45,957 nucleotides of DNA, taken from the NCBI GenBank assembly GCA_000158135.1, contig DS999531.1:1977086-2023042 (forward strand), in the 5' to 3' direction. Every line of letters begins with the position of its first letter. Position 1 is the first letter of the stretch. The DNA comes from Rhodobacteraceae bacterium KLH11 (GTDB lineage Bacteria; Pseudomonadota; Alphaproteobacteria; Rhodobacterales; Rhodobacteraceae). Shown here one piece after another: positions 24,866 to 37,470 of the stretch. The position numbers were made by a program, and so were the translations under genes. The notes below the pieces were generated by a model. That model was not told where the DNA came from and ran no database searches. It saw only the letters and a list, made by a program, of their open reading frames with translations.

Positions 24866-25899
24866 AACTCCTGACCTCTGCTTGCCTTGCACTGGCCGTT
24901 TTAACCGCCCCCGCCGCTGCACAAGAGGCCGCCAAGCCCGTGAAACTGATGCAGGTCAGCGAAACTGCACCGGGCTTTTCGCGCCAGTTCTTTGGCCGCG
25001 TCGCGGCGCGCCAGACCGTTGATCTGGCGTTTCAGGTTGCGGGGCAGATCGTCGAGATGCCTGTGGCCGAAGGCTTTGTGATCCCCAAGGGGGAATTGAT
25101 TGCCCGTCTCGATCAGGAACCGTTCGAGTTGCAGCGCGATCGTACCCGCTTGCAGAAGGGTCAGGCAGATCGAACGCTTGCCCGTCTGTCGCGCCTGCGC
25201 GGAACGGCGGCCAGCCAGGTGGCCGTTGATGATGCCGAAACGGCGGCGCAACTGGCCGCGATTGCGGTACGGGACGCTGAATATGCACTGGAACATGCCA
25301 CTCTGACCGCTCCGTTCGACGCGCTGGTTTCAAGCCGCGCGGTCGAGGCGTTTACGACTGTGTCGGCGGGCACCCCTATCGTGCGAATCCACGATATGTC
25401 CGAACTGCGGATCGAGGTCGACGTGCCTGAAATTTTGTTTCAGCGCTCGGGTCAGCAGGATGACATTACGATCTCAGCCAAATTTCCGGTCAGCGATGAG
25501 GTTTTTCCGCTGGAGATCCGAGAATTCGATGCGGAATCCTCAAGCGTCGGGCAGACTTTCCGCATCCAGTTCGGTTTGACACCACCGGAGGGGCTGCAGA
25601 TTCTGCCGGGCTCATCCGTGACGGTGACGGTTCAGGTACAGGATGAGCGTACCGGGATCATCATTCCCCCGACGGCTGTTGTTGCAGATGCCGGCGGTGC
25701 GCTCGGCGTGCTGGTCTTTTCTCCGGTTGGTGCGGATGAAGGTGCCGTCCGTCGGGTTCCGGTAACGATTGAGCCTACGCAGAGCGGCGATGTCCGTGTG
25801 CTCACCGGTCTGACGGATGGCGATGAAATCGTTGTGGCCGGTGGCGGTGCCCTGACCGACGGTCAGACGGTTCGCCGCTTTGATGGTTTCTCGAACTGA
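24862..25899 (+). CDS. RND efflux periplasmic adaptor (membrane fusion protein)
   Basis: A 345-residue HlyD/AcrA-type adaptor. It has a signal peptide (1-20, APAAAQ), a lipoyl-like half (VAGQIVEMPVAEGFVIPKG), a helical hairpin (about 75-140), the second lipoyl half (ATLTAPFDALVSSR) and beta-barrel and membrane-proximal domains. There is no lipobox cysteine, so it is not a lipoprotein. It bridges the inner-membrane pump and an outer-membrane channel; no TolC-type gene is nearby, so the channel must be encoded elsewhere. The start overlaps the marR stop by ATGA, and the permease follows after ten bases. Confidence 0.93.
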   Translation: MKLLTSACLALAVLTAPAAAQEAAKPVKLMQVSETAPGFSRQFFGRVAARQTVDLAFQVAGQIVEMPVAEGFVIPKGELIARLDQEPFELQRDRTRLQKGQADRTLARLSRLRGTAASQVAVDDAETAAQLAAIAVRDAEYALEHATLTAPFDALVSSRAVEAFTTVSAGTPIVRIHDMSELRIEVDVPEILFQRSGQQDDITISAKFPVSDEVFPLEIREFDAESSSVGQTFRIQFGLTPPEGLQILPGSSVTVTVQVQDERTGIIIPPTAVVADAGGALGVLVFSPVGADEGAVRRVPVTIEPTQSGDVRVLTGLTDGDEIVVAGGGALTDGQTVRRFDGFSN

Positions 25900-25909
25900 G
25901 GGTGGTTTG

Positions 25910-28900
25910 ATGAGCATCGCACGCGCTTCGATCGACCGGCCGCTCTATACGTGGCTGTTCATCCTGATCGCCCTGTTCGGCGGCATCTGGGGGTTTCTGT
26001 CGCTGGGTCGTCTGGAAGATCCGGCCTTCACGATCAAACAGGCGGTTATCGCCACGCAATATCCGGGTGCCACGGCCGAGCAGGTGGCACTGGAGGTCTC
26101 GGAACCGCTGGAATCCGCCATACAGCAGATGGGTGAGGTGGATATCATCACCTCCGTCAACCAACCGGGGCGGTCGCTGATCGAGGTCGAGATCAAATCC
26201 ACCTATGACGGCAGTGAGCTGCCCGATATCTGGACCCGGCTGCGCGCCAAGGTGCGCGATGCCGCGCGCGGACTGCCTTCGGGGGTTGGCGATCCATACG
26301 TAAATGACGGGTTCGGCGATGTGTTCGGCCTGTTCTATGCGGTCACGGCAGACGGGTTTTCGGACGCCGAGAAACACGAGTTGGCCACCTTCCTGCGCCG
26401 CGAATTGCTGACGGTCAGCGGTGTCGCAGATGTCGAGGTTCAGGGTTTGCCGGATGAGGCGATCTTTATCGAGCCCGACCTGTCGATCTCGGTCAATCAG
26501 AACGTACCGCTGCAGGCCATCAACGAGGCCATCGCCAACGCGGATTCGGTCAACGCCTCGGGCACGCTGCGATCCGAGAGTGACCGGACCACGATCCTGA
26601 CAGCGGAAGGGTCGGACAGTGTGTCGGCCATCGCCGGTCTGTCGGTCGGCTCGCAAGGGCAGGTGATCAACCTGTTCGATATGTCAGAGGTCTATCGCGG
26701 GCGGCAAAACGATCCCGACATCATGATCCGCTTCGATGGTGCCGAGGCCTTCACATTGGGCATTGCCGGGCTTGCCACCGAGAATATTGTAGAGGTTGGC
26801 CAGCGCGCGGATGCCAAACTGGCCGAACTGGATACCGAGATCCCCTTTGGTGTCGAGATCCTGCCGATCTACCAGCAGCATGTGGTTGTCGATGAGGCCT
26901 CGAACGCCTTTCTGCTGAACCTTGCCATGTCGGTCAGCATCGTGGTTGCGGTTCTGGGTATCTTCATGGGGTGGCGTGCCGCCATCGTCGTGGGCGCGAC
27001 CCTGTTGCTGACCGTTGTGGGCACTTTGCTGTTCATGTCTCTCTTTTCGATCGAGATGGAGCGGATTTCGCTGGGGGCCCTGATCATCGCCATGGGAATG
27101 CTGGTCGATAACGCCATCGTGGTGGCCGAGGGGATGCAGATCGCAATGCTGCGCGGCAAACCCTCGCGCGATGCGGCGGAAGAGGTTGCGTCGAAAACGC
27201 AGATTCCTCTGCTCGGCGCGACGGTGATCGGGATCATGGCCTTCGCAGGGATCGGGCTCAGCCCGGATGCGACTGGCGAGTTTCTGTTCTCGCTGTTCGC
27301 GGTGATCGGCATTTCGCTGCTGCTCAGCTGGGTTCTGGCCATCACGGTTACGCCGCTGCTGGGGCACTATTTCTTCAAGCAGGGCAAAGAGGGCGAGATT
27401 GATGCCTATGGCGGCATTCTGTTCCGCGTGTACGGTGCGCTGCTCGACTGGGCGCTGCGCTTCCGCTGGCTTGTCGTCGCGGCCTTGATCGGAATTACCG
27501 TCGCCTGCTTCGCGGGCTTCGGACTGATGAAACAGCAGTTCTTTCCGAACTCGAACACGCCGCTGTTCTTCGTGCATTACAAGCTGCCGCAAGGTACGCC
27601 GATTGCGCGCACCGCCGAAGATATGGCCGTGTTCGAGGAGTGGCTGGCCGGGCGTGATGACGTCGTCTCGGTTGCCACATTTGTGGGGCAGGGGGCCACG
27701 CGGTTCATGTTGACCTATGCGGCCGAGAAGCCAAACCCAAGCTACGGTCACATGATCATCCGCACAGAAACGCTGGATGACATCCCCGCCCTGCAGGCCG
27801 ATCTTGAAGCATTCGGCTCGGCCCAGTTCCCCGAAGGTGAGTTCCGCACCAAGCGCCTGATCTTTGGCCCCGGCGGAGGGGACCCGATTCAGGCCCGGTT
27901 CTCGGGCAGCGATCCGATGGTCCTGCGCCAGCTGGCCGACGAAGCCGTGCAACGCATGTCCGCCGCCTCTCGGAATGCGTTGCATGTGCATCACGACTGG
28001 CGCGAACAGGAACTGGCGGTGCAGCCGATCTATGCCACAGAGAGGGCCCAGACAGCAGGCGTGACGCGCGAGGATATCGCGGCCACTTTGCAGTTTTCGA
28101 CCGATGGCATTACCGGCGGCGTTCTGCGCGAACGCGACCGCCAGATTCCGATCATCCTGCGCCGACCAGCGGATGGGGATTATTCGATTGTTGATCAGGT
28201 GGTCTATTCCGACCAATCTGAGCGTTTCGTGCCGATTGAGCAGATGGTGGATGGATTTGAATACAAGGCCCTCAACACGCTGGTGCATCGACGCGACCGG
28301 GTGCTGACGATCACGGTCGGTGCGGATATCCCGCCGGACCTGACTGCCGCACAGGTGCATTCCGAAGTGCGCAGCGCCATTGAAGAGATGGAGCTGCCAA
28401 TCGGCTACCGCATGGAATGGGGCGGAGAGTTCGAGGATTCAGGTGACGCGCAGGCCAGCCTGGGCAAGCAATTGCCGTTAAGCCTTTTGATCATGGTGCT
28501 GATCTCGGTACTGCTGTTCAACGCGATCCGGCAACCTGTCATCATATGGCTGCTGGTTCCGATGTCCGTGAATGGCGTGGTCATTGGCTTGCTGGGAACC
28601 GGCCTGCCGTTCACCTTTACGGCGCTGCTGGGTTTGCTCAGCCTGTCGGGGATGCTGATCAAGAACGGTATCGTGCTGGTCGAGGAAATTGACCTGGTCC
28701 GTGCGTCCGGCAAAGCCCTGCGCCCGGCGATTGTCGAGGCCTCGATCTCGCGTCTGCGTCCGGTGATGCTGGCGGCGATTACGACCATATTGGGGATGGC
28801 TCCGCTGTTGACAGACGCGTTCTTCGTGTCGATGGCGGTGACGATCATGGGCGGTCTGGCTTTTGCCACCATCCTGACCATGGTCGCGGCGCCGGTCTTC

Positions 28901-28951
28901 TATCTGTTGTTCTTCACCCGGGAAGAAAAACGACGGCTGGCCACCACCTGA
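25910..28951 (+). CDS. RND efflux permease
   Basis: A 1013-residue inner-membrane proton/drug antiporter of the resistance-nodulation-division family. It has the usual twelve-helix plan, with two large periplasmic loops after helices 1 and 7. The proton-relay helix reads GMLVDNAIVVAEG, so only one of the two Asp found in AcrB is present (VDN rather than VDD), which is common in other RND subgroups. Late GMLIKNGIVLVEEIDL and FATILTMVAAPVFYLLFF segments are typical. I chose the ATG at 25910 (MSIARASIDRP) as the start. It works with the adaptor just upstream; the substrates are unknown. Confidence 0.95.
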   Translation: MSIARASIDRPLYTWLFILIALFGGIWGFLSLGRLEDPAFTIKQAVIATQYPGATAEQVALEVSEPLESAIQQMGEVDIITSVNQPGRSLIEVEIKSTYDGSELPDIWTRLRAKVRDAARGLPSGVGDPYVNDGFGDVFGLFYAVTADGFSDAEKHELATFLRRELLTVSGVADVEVQGLPDEAIFIEPDLSISVNQNVPLQAINEAIANADSVNASGTLRSESDRTTILTAEGSDSVSAIAGLSVGSQGQVINLFDMSEVYRGRQNDPDIMIRFDGAEAFTLGIAGLATENIVEVGQRADAKLAELDTEIPFGVEILPIYQQHVVVDEASNAFLLNLAMSVSIVVAVLGIFMGWRAAIVVGATLLLTVVGTLLFMSLFSIEMERISLGALIIAMGMLVDNAIVVAEGMQIAMLRGKPSRDAAEEVASKTQIPLLGATVIGIMAFAGIGLSPDATGEFLFSLFAVIGISLLLSWVLAITVTPLLGHYFFKQGKEGEIDAYGGILFRVYGALLDWALRFRWLVVAALIGITVACFAGFGLMKQQFFPNSNTPLFFVHYKLPQGTPIARTAEDMAVFEEWLAGRDDVVSVATFVGQGATRFMLTYAAEKPNPSYGHMIIRTETLDDIPALQADLEAFGSAQFPEGEFRTKRLIFGPGGGDPIQARFSGSDPMVLRQLADEAVQRMSAASRNALHVHHDWREQELAVQPIYATERAQTAGVTREDIAATLQFSTDGITGGVLRERDRQIPIILRRPADGDYSIVDQVVYSDQSERFVPIEQMVDGFEYKALNTLVHRRDRVLTITVGADIPPDLTAAQVHSEVRSAIEEMELPIGYRMEWGGEFEDSGDAQASLGKQLPLSLLIMVLISVLLFNAIRQPVIIWLLVPMSVNGVVIGLLGTGLPFTFTALLGLLSLSGMLIKNGIVLVEEIDLVRASGKALRPAIVEASISRLRPVMLAAITTILGMAPLLTDAFFVSMAVTIMGGLAFATILTMVAAPVFYLLFFTREEKRRLATT

Positions 28952-28972
28952 CAGGGCGCGCGGGCGGCGGTT

Positions 28973-29383
28973 TCAGTCCTCCGCATCCTTGTCAGGATCA
29001 TAATGGTAATAAAAGCAGGACAGCTTGTTACCATCGGGATCGCGTAGATAGGCCACGTAGAAATCGGGCCCATAGTGGGGTCTGATACCCGGTTTGCCCT
29101 CATCCGAACCACCGTTTTCAAGACCGGCGGCATGGAACCGTCGGACTTGACCGGCACTTTGCGCGGGAAAGGCGATCATCGTGCCGTTGCCCGTATTGGC
29201 GGGTGCCCCATCGAATGGCTCGCAGACCCAAAAACCGGTGCCACTGTCGGGATCGGTGCCCCATCCGGCCCATCCGTCGATCCATCCGGGCAGGCGGGGC
29301 TGTCCAAGAACCGCAAAAATCGCATCATAAAAGCGGATGGCCCGAAGCAGGTCGTTGGTTCCGTATGTGGTATAGAGGTCCAT
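28973..29383 (-). CDS. VOC/glyoxalase-family protein
   Basis: A 136-residue single-module vicinal-oxygen-chelate protein. It has the beta-alpha-beta3 pattern with NDLLRAIRFYDAIFAVLG near the start and YVAYLRDPDGNKLSCFYY near the end, the usual glyoxalase-like block with a metal-binding acidic residue. The reaction is unknown; relatives include glyoxalases, dioxygenases and resistance proteins. The ATG at 29383 is preceded by a strong GGGAGGAG. It is convergent with the RND permease (21-base gap) and is separated from carB upstream by a terminator. Confidence 0.85.
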   Translation of the reverse strand: MDLYTTYGTNDLLRAIRFYDAIFAVLGQPRLPGWIDGWAGWGTDPDSGTGFWVCEPFDGAPANTGNGTMIAFPAQSAGQVRRFHAAGLENGGSDEGKPGIRPHYGPDFYVAYLRDPDGNKLSCFYYHYDPDKDAED

Positions 29384-29433
29384 GGGTGCTCCTCCCCTTG
29401 TCGTCATCATGCGACTGTCAGGGGGCGAGGGGA

Positions 29434-29464
29434 AGAAAAAAGACCCCAGCCGAGGCCGGGGTCT
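29434..29464 (-). terminator. Rho-independent terminator of carB
   Basis: On the minus strand, AGACCCC and GGGGTCT pair around a short loop (29464-29441) and are followed by TTTTTTC, a textbook intrinsic terminator 25 bases after the carB stop. Confidence 0.88.
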
Positions 29465-29488
29465 GTTCATCCGTTGCGTTGTGGGGGC

Positions 29489-32833
<3,345 letters not shown>

Positions 32834-32973
32834 GGCCTTGATTCCTTCGATTGTCCGCGAGTCAGGGCACCGCCCCAGCGCCCAAATTGTCCTGCGTTAT
32901 AGGGACCGCGCAGAAAGGTTCAAGGGCTAACGGAAACAGCGATGAATTTGCCGCATTCCCCCTTTCGTTCGGC

Positions 32974-32992
32974 GCGGTATTGTCTATACCGC
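32974..32992 (+). promoter_or_regulatory. Inverted repeat just upstream of pabB
   Basis: GCGGTAT and ATACCGC form a perfect 7-bp inverted repeat with a 5-base spacer, ending 18 bases before the pabB ATG. It lies in the carB-pabB divergent gap and could be an operator or a short hairpin in the pabB leader. Confidence 0.35.
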
Positions 32993-33010
32993 CGTGCACG
33001 GCAAGTGAGG

Positions 33011-34138
33011 ATGCAGTTGCGTATTCGTTTCGATCAAGGGCCTGCCGGGCGAGGAACCCGGTTTGCGCGCCCTTCCCAGATCATCCGCGCGGACACGGCG
33101 GAGCAGCTGCCCCAGGCTCTGGCGGCACTTGATCAGGCGCGCGCGGATGGTGCATGGCTGGCCGGCTATGCCAGCTATGAGCTGGGATATGTGCTGGAAC
33201 CGCGCCTGTTGGATCGCCTGCCCGAGGGGCGGAGGCTGCCACTATTGTGTTTCGGGGCGTTTGATGCGCCAGATCGCGTTGGCCTTTCAAGTAACCCCGG
33301 CGGTGTCACTGCGTTTCAGCCCCGCTGGGACGAGGCGCGCTATACCCGGGCCTTCCATACGGTACATGACGCTATCGGCGCAGGTGACATCTATCAGGCG
33401 AACCTGACCTTTCCCATAGACCTTGACGTAACCGGCGACAGCGCCGCGCTTTATGCGAGCCTCGCGGCGGGGCAGCCGGTCGGCCACGGTGCATTGGTCG
33501 AGCAAGAGGGGCTGCCCGATCTGCTCAGCCGATCCCCCGAACTGTTTTTTCGCACCGACGCGCAGGGCCGGATTGAAACGCGCCCGATGAAAGGGACACA
33601 GCCCCGAAGCGAAGAACTGGCCGAAGATGAGCGCCGCCGGGCATTCCTGTCGTCAGACGAGAAGAACCGGGCCGAAAACCTGATGATCGTAGACCTGTTG
33701 CGTAATGATATCAGCCGGGTGGCGTTGCCCGGATCGGTCAAAGTGCCCGAGCTGTTCAAGGTCGAGACCTACGCAACCGTTCATCAGATGGTTTCACTGG
33801 TGCAGGCGCAATTGCATGTGGGGGTTGGGCTTGCCGATATTCTGACGGCCCTGTTCCCCTGCGGTTCGATCACCGGTGCACCCAAGATTCGCGCCATGGA
33901 GATTTTGTCTGAGCTGGAACCCTGGCCCCGCGATGTTTACTGCGGCACCATTGGCTGGGCCGCGCCGGATGGCCGGTCTGAATTCAATGTGGCCATCCGG
34001 ACCCTCATGGTCGAAAACGGCAAGGCGACCCTGAACGTAGGCGGCGGGCTGGTCTGGGACAGCACGGCCCCGTCGGAATATGAGGAGGCGCTATGGAAAG
34101 CCCGCTTCGCCCGCCAGCCGAGCCTGATTTCCGTCTGA
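33011..34138 (+). CDS. pabB: Aminodeoxychorismate synthase component I
   Basis: Chorismate-utilising enzyme that makes 4-amino-4-deoxychorismate for p-aminobenzoate and folate synthesis. The 375-residue protein has the family blocks GDIYQANLTFPID, ETRPMKGTQPR, NRAENLMIVDLLRNDISRV, CGSITGAPKIRAMEI and the final GGGLVWDS, with active-site Lys in MKGT as in TrpE/PabB. I chose the ATG at 33011 (MQLRIRFDQG); an in-frame start at 32942 would add 23 residues unlike the family. It overlaps pabC by 46 bases, so the two are coupled. The amidotransferase partner PabA is not in the window. Confidence 0.93.
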   Translation: MQLRIRFDQGPAGRGTRFARPSQIIRADTAEQLPQALAALDQARADGAWLAGYASYELGYVLEPRLLDRLPEGRRLPLLCFGAFDAPDRVGLSSNPGGVTAFQPRWDEARYTRAFHTVHDAIGAGDIYQANLTFPIDLDVTGDSAALYASLAAGQPVGHGALVEQEGLPDLLSRSPELFFRTDAQGRIETRPMKGTQPRSEELAEDERRRAFLSSDEKNRAENLMIVDLLRNDISRVALPGSVKVPELFKVETYATVHQMVSLVQAQLHVGVGLADILTALFPCGSITGAPKIRAMEILSELEPWPRDVYCGTIGWAAPDGRSEFNVAIRTLMVENGKATLNVGGGLVWDSTAPSEYEEALWKARFARQPSLISV

Positions 34139-34740
34139 TCGAGACCCTGGGCTATAGGCCAGGGCATGGGCTGATCCGCCAGGAGCGCCATCTGGCGCGG
34201 ATGGCCCGCTCGGCCGCGGCGTTTGGAATCGCCTTTGATATCAATGCTGCGATCGTGCTGTTGAACAGGATTGAAGGGCAGGCTCCGTTGCGCTGCCGCC
34301 TGACTTTGGCGGCGGATGGCCGGTTTGACCTTACAACCGGAACACTTGATGAAAACCCGCCGCTCTGGCAACTGGGTATCGCCGGGCAGCGCTTGTCTGC
34401 CACGGATATCTGGTTGCGCCACAAGACGACCCGGCGGGCAATATATGATATCGCCCGTGCCTCGTTGCCGCCGGGAACGGACGAGCTTTTGTTTCTCAAC
34501 GACCGTGATGAATTGTGCGAAGGGACGATCACCAACCTGTTTCTGACAATGCCAGATGGCCGACGGCTGACGCCCGCCCTGTCCAGTGGTTTGTTGCCGG
34601 GGGTTCTGCGTGCGGAACTGATTGATAATAAACAGGTTACCGAAGCCGATCTGACCTTGACCGATCTGCGGAACGCGCAAACTATCCATCTTGGAAATTC
34701 CCTGCGGGGGCTGATCCGGGCGGAGCTGGTGGAACCTTGA
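34093..34740 (+). CDS. pabC: Aminodeoxychorismate lyase-like (class IV aminotransferase fold)
   Basis: PLP enzyme that most likely releases pyruvate from aminodeoxychorismate to give p-aminobenzoate, completing the pathway begun by the overlapping pabB. The 215-residue chain is shorter than usual class IV proteins (about 270), with a trimmed N-terminus. The PLP lysine is probably Lys111 (RHKTTRR), and CEGTITNLF (142-150, Glu143) is the cofactor-binding signature. The 46-base overlap with pabB and the TTGA overlap with the next gene show a coupled operon. The assignment rests on fold plus context. Confidence 0.88.
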   Translation: MESPLRPPAEPDFRLIETLGYRPGHGLIRQERHLARMARSAAAFGIAFDINAAIVLLNRIEGQAPLRCRLTLAADGRFDLTTGTLDENPPLWQLGIAGQRLSATDIWLRHKTTRRAIYDIARASLPPGTDELLFLNDRDELCEGTITNLFLTMPDGRRLTPALSSGLLPGVLRAELIDNKQVTEADLTLTDLRNAQTIHLGNSLRGLIRAELVEP

Positions 34741-35408
34741 GCAAACAAACCGAGTGGTTGGAAGCTTCGATCTCGCAACAGCGGCTTCGCGTGGAATTTG
34801 TGCTTTTCTATGTTGCGGTCCCTGTTCTGATCGCGGTCCTGTTCCCTCCGAACTGGATGTTCCCGTCGCTGTTTGCCTTCACCGGGCTGGGGGTACTGCT
34901 GTTGCAGGCTACGCCGGGATTTTCCTGGGTCGAGCTGCGCGATGGCTGGCGCAGTTGGGCGTGGGGCGAGGTTTTGGTGTTCACAATTGCGATGGTGGCG
35001 TTGTGCTCGGCGCTGGTTTTGTGGGCCCGTCCGAACGCGGCTTTTGCGCTGTTGATCCATCGCCCCGAAATGCTGGCCTTTATCTGGATCGGTTATCCTG
35101 TGCTGTCTGCCTTGCCGCAAGAGCTGCTGTTCCGATCTCTGTTCTTTCGCCGCTACCAGACGATCCTGCCCGACGGGCCTGCGGTTTACCTGTTGAATGC
35201 AGGGCTGTTTTCGCTGGCGCACCTGATGTACTGGAGCTGGGTTGTTGCCATCATGACCTTTGGCGGAGGGGTGTTGTTCACCTGGGCCTACCGGGCGCGC
35301 GGTTCGTTTTTCTATGCGGTCCTGCTGCATGCGATCGCGGGCAATATCATCTTTGCCGCCGGGCTGGGTATCTATTTCTATTCCGGCAACGTGCAAAGAC
35401 CGTTTTGA
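34737..35408 (+). CDS. CPBP-family intramembrane protease-like protein with altered EExxxR motif
   Basis: A 223-residue membrane protein with about six hydrophobic helices. It has the motif set of the CPBP (Rce1-like) intramembrane protease family: motif 1 reads QELLFR (128-133), with Gln in place of the first Glu; motif 2 has FSLAH (158-162); motif 3 has LHAIAGN (197-203). Family members cleave membrane peptides or protect against bacteriocins. The start appears to be TTG 34737, overlapping the pabC stop as TTGA; the first ATG would remove the first helix. Placement in a folate operon is unexplained. Loss of the first Glu could reduce or change activity. Confidence 0.82.
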   Translation: MSKQTEWLEASISQQRLRVEFVLFYVAVPVLIAVLFPPNWMFPSLFAFTGLGVLLLQATPGFSWVELRDGWRSWAWGEVLVFTIAMVALCSALVLWARPNAAFALLIHRPEMLAFIWIGYPVLSALPQELLFRSLFFRRYQTILPDGPAVYLLNAGLFSLAHLMYWSWVVAIMTFGGGVLFTWAYRARGSFFYAVLLHAIAGNIIFAAGLGIYFYSGNVQRPF

Positions 35409-35487
35409 CAGCGCGACCTGCCTTGACTTTCCGGGCCTGACGGGGTGTATCGGCGCGACGAATTCTGCGCCCGAAGGGATATGATCC

Positions 35488-37263
35488 ATGCACGCCTATC
35501 GCAGCCACACCTGCGCCGCCTTGACCGCCGCCAATGTTGGTGAAACCGTCCGCCTGTCTGGCTGGGTGCATCGGGTTCGTGATCATGGTGGCGTGCTGTT
35601 CATCGATCTGCGCGACCATTTTGGCGTGACGCAGGTTCTGTGTGACGGCGACAGTGCGGCATTTGCCGAGCTTGAAAAAGTGCGCTCTGAATGGTGCATC
35701 CGCATCGACGGTACCGTCAAGGCGCGCGACCCGGAACTGGTGAACCCGAAACTGCCCACCGGCGAGATCGAGATTTATGTGCGCGAACTTGAGGTTCTGG
35801 GCGCTGCCGATGAACTGCCGCTGATGGTGTTCGGCGATCAGGAATACCCCGAGGAAACCCGCCTGCGTTATCGGTACCTTGACCTGCGCCGCGAGGCGAT
35901 GCAGCAGAACATGACCCTGCGCTCGGACGTTGTGTCTTCCATGCGCAAACGCATGTGGGATCAGGGCTTTCGTGAGTATCAGACGCCGATCATCACCGCC
36001 TCGTCGCCCGAAGGCGCGCGTGACTTTCTGGTGCCGTCGCGCCTGCATCCGGGCAAGTTCTACGCGCTGCCGCAGGCACCGCAGCAGTTCAAACAGCTGA
36101 TCATGGTCTCGGGTTTCGACAAGTATTTCCAGATCGCGCCCTGTTTCCGCGACGAAGACCCGCGTGCGGATCGCTCACCCACCGATTTCTACCAGCTCGA
36201 CCTTGAGATGTCGTTTGTCGAACAGCAGGACGTGTTTGATACGATCCAGCCCGTTCTGACCGGCGTGTTTGAAGAGTTCGGCGGGGGCCGCAAGGTCGAT
36301 CAGGACTGGCCGCAGATTTCCTATAAGGATGCGGCCCTGTGGTATGGCAGTGACAAACCCGATCTGCGGAACCCGATTAAAATGCAAGTGGTCTCCGACC
36401 ACTTCCGCGGGTCTGGCTTCGCGATTTTCGCGAAGCTGCTGGAGCAGGACGGAACCGAAATTCGTGCCATCCCGGCGCCGAGTGGTGGCAGCCGCAAGTT
36501 CTGCGACCGCATGAACGCCTTTGCCCAGAAAGAGGGGCTGCCCGGAATGGGCTACATCTTCTGGCGTGATCAGGGCCAAGGGATGGAGGCCGCCGGACCG
36601 CTTGCCAAAAACATCGGCCCCGAACGTACCGAGGCAATCCGTCAGCAGTTGGGTCTGGGCGTCGGCGATGCCGCGTTCTTTCTGGGCGGCAAGCCGAAAG
36701 CCTTTGAAAAGGTCGCTGGCAAGGCCCGGGATGTGATCGGCGAAGAACTGAACCTGACCGAAAAAGACCGTTTTGCCTTTGCCTGGATCGTGGATTTCCC
36801 GATCTATGAGCAGGACGAGGAAACCGGCGCGATTGATTTTGAGCATAACCCGTTCTCCATGCCGCAAGGCGGGATGGAAGCGCTGCAGGGTGATCCGCTG
36901 GACGTGCGCGGTTATCAGTATGATCTGGCCTGCAACGGGTACGAGCTGGTTTCCGGCGCGATCCGGAACCACAAGCCCGAGATCATGCTGAAAGCCTTTG
37001 AACTGGCAGGTTATGGCGAGGATGAGGTGAAATCCCGCTTTGGCGCGCTGTTCAACGCGTTCCACTACGGCGCACCACCGCATGGAGGCTGCGCGGCGGG
37101 CATCGACCGCATCGTGATGTTGCTGGCGGATGAGGCGAACATCCGCGAGGTGATGATGTTCCCGATGAACCAGCGTGCCGAAGACCTGATGATGGATGCG
37201 CCGTCTGACCCGACCTCGGATCAGTTGATGGAATTGGGTCTGAGGATCATCCCTCAGGAATAA
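35488..37263 (+). CDS. aspS: Aspartyl-tRNA synthetase
   Basis: Class IIb aminoacyl-tRNA synthetase of 591 residues. It has an N-terminal OB-fold anticodon-binding domain ([22 protein letters not shown]), the catalytic core with the motif 2 segment [10 protein letters not shown], the bacterial GAD insertion (about 300-420) and the motif 3 region [13 protein letters not shown]. In Alphaproteobacteria this enzyme often charges both tRNA-Asp and tRNA-Asn, with GatCAB correcting the latter; that is not decided here. It is monocistronic, with a hairpin after the stop. Confidence 0.97.
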   Translation: MHAYRSHTCAALTAANVGETVRLSGWVHRVRDHGGVLFIDLRDHFGVTQVLCDGDSAAFAELEKVRSEWCIRIDGTVKARDPELVNPKLPTGEIEIYVRELEVLGAADELPLMVFGDQEYPEETRLRYRYLDLRREAMQQNMTLRSDVVSSMRKRMWDQGFREYQTPIITASSPEGARDFLVPSRLHPGKFYALPQAPQQFKQLIMVSGFDKYFQIAPCFRDEDPRADRSPTDFYQLDLEMSFVEQQDVFDTIQPVLTGVFEEFGGGRKVDQDWPQISYKDAALWYGSDKPDLRNPIKMQVVSDHFRGSGFAIFAKLLEQDGTEIRAIPAPSGGSRKFCDRMNAFAQKEGLPGMGYIFWRDQGQGMEAAGPLAKNIGPERTEAIRQQLGLGVGDAAFFLGGKPKAFEKVAGKARDVIGEELNLTEKDRFAFAWIVDFPIYEQDEETGAIDFEHNPFSMPQGGMEALQGDPLDVRGYQYDLACNGYELVSGAIRNHKPEIMLKAFELAGYGEDEVKSRFGALFNAFHYGAPPHGGCAAGIDRIVMLLADEANIREVMMFPMNQRAEDLMMDAPSDPTSDQLMELGLRIIPQE

Positions 37264-37269
37264 CACCAG

Positions 37270-37290
37270 CCGCCCGCCTTGCGCGGGCGG
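37270..37290 (+). terminator. GC-rich hairpin after aspS
   Basis: CCGCCCGC and GCGGGCGG form a perfect 8-bp stem with a 5-base loop, starting seven bases after the aspS stop. There is no T-run, so it may need Rho or may act as an RNA-stability hairpin. Confidence 0.5.
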
Positions 37291-37349
37291 TGCGCGGTGG
37301 ACGCGGTTTCGCCCGCACTGCGGGGCGGAGATTCATGCCGTTGCCCATC

Positions 37350-37469
37350 TCAGTCCAGAGGGTTTGCCATATTCCGACGTTTGCGGCGGATGGCTTTGGC
37401 AGCAAAGCGGGTCTGGCGATAGACCCATATGAACAGGATCGATGCGGTTATGAAATAGGCGGTCAGCAT
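37350..37469 (-). CDS. 39-residue single-helix membrane protein, downstream of the response regulator
   Basis: A very short gene: ATG at 37469, one base after the response-regulator stop (TGA T ATG), and TGA at 37352-37350. The product starts MLTAYFITASILFIWVYRQT, one clear membrane helix (about residues 2-17). It then has a strongly basic cytoplasmic tail (RFAAKAIRRKRRN), fitting the positive-inside rule with the N-terminus outside. I do not recognise the family. The one-base spacing strongly suggests translation coupled to the regulator, and a small membrane partner or anchor is the simplest guess. Confidence 0.65.
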   Translation of the reverse strand: MLTAYFITASILFIWVYRQTRFAAKAIRRKRRNMANPLD

Positions 37470-37470
37470 A

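Noticed and set aside
26684..28360. 558-codon open frame on the minus strand
   Set aside because: Lies wholly inside the RND permease gene, and its composition is that of a complement strand (runs of R, Q, H, D).
34152..35489. 445-codon open frame on the minus strand
   Set aside because: Antisense to pabC and the CPBP gene, both supported by motifs and coupled overlaps.
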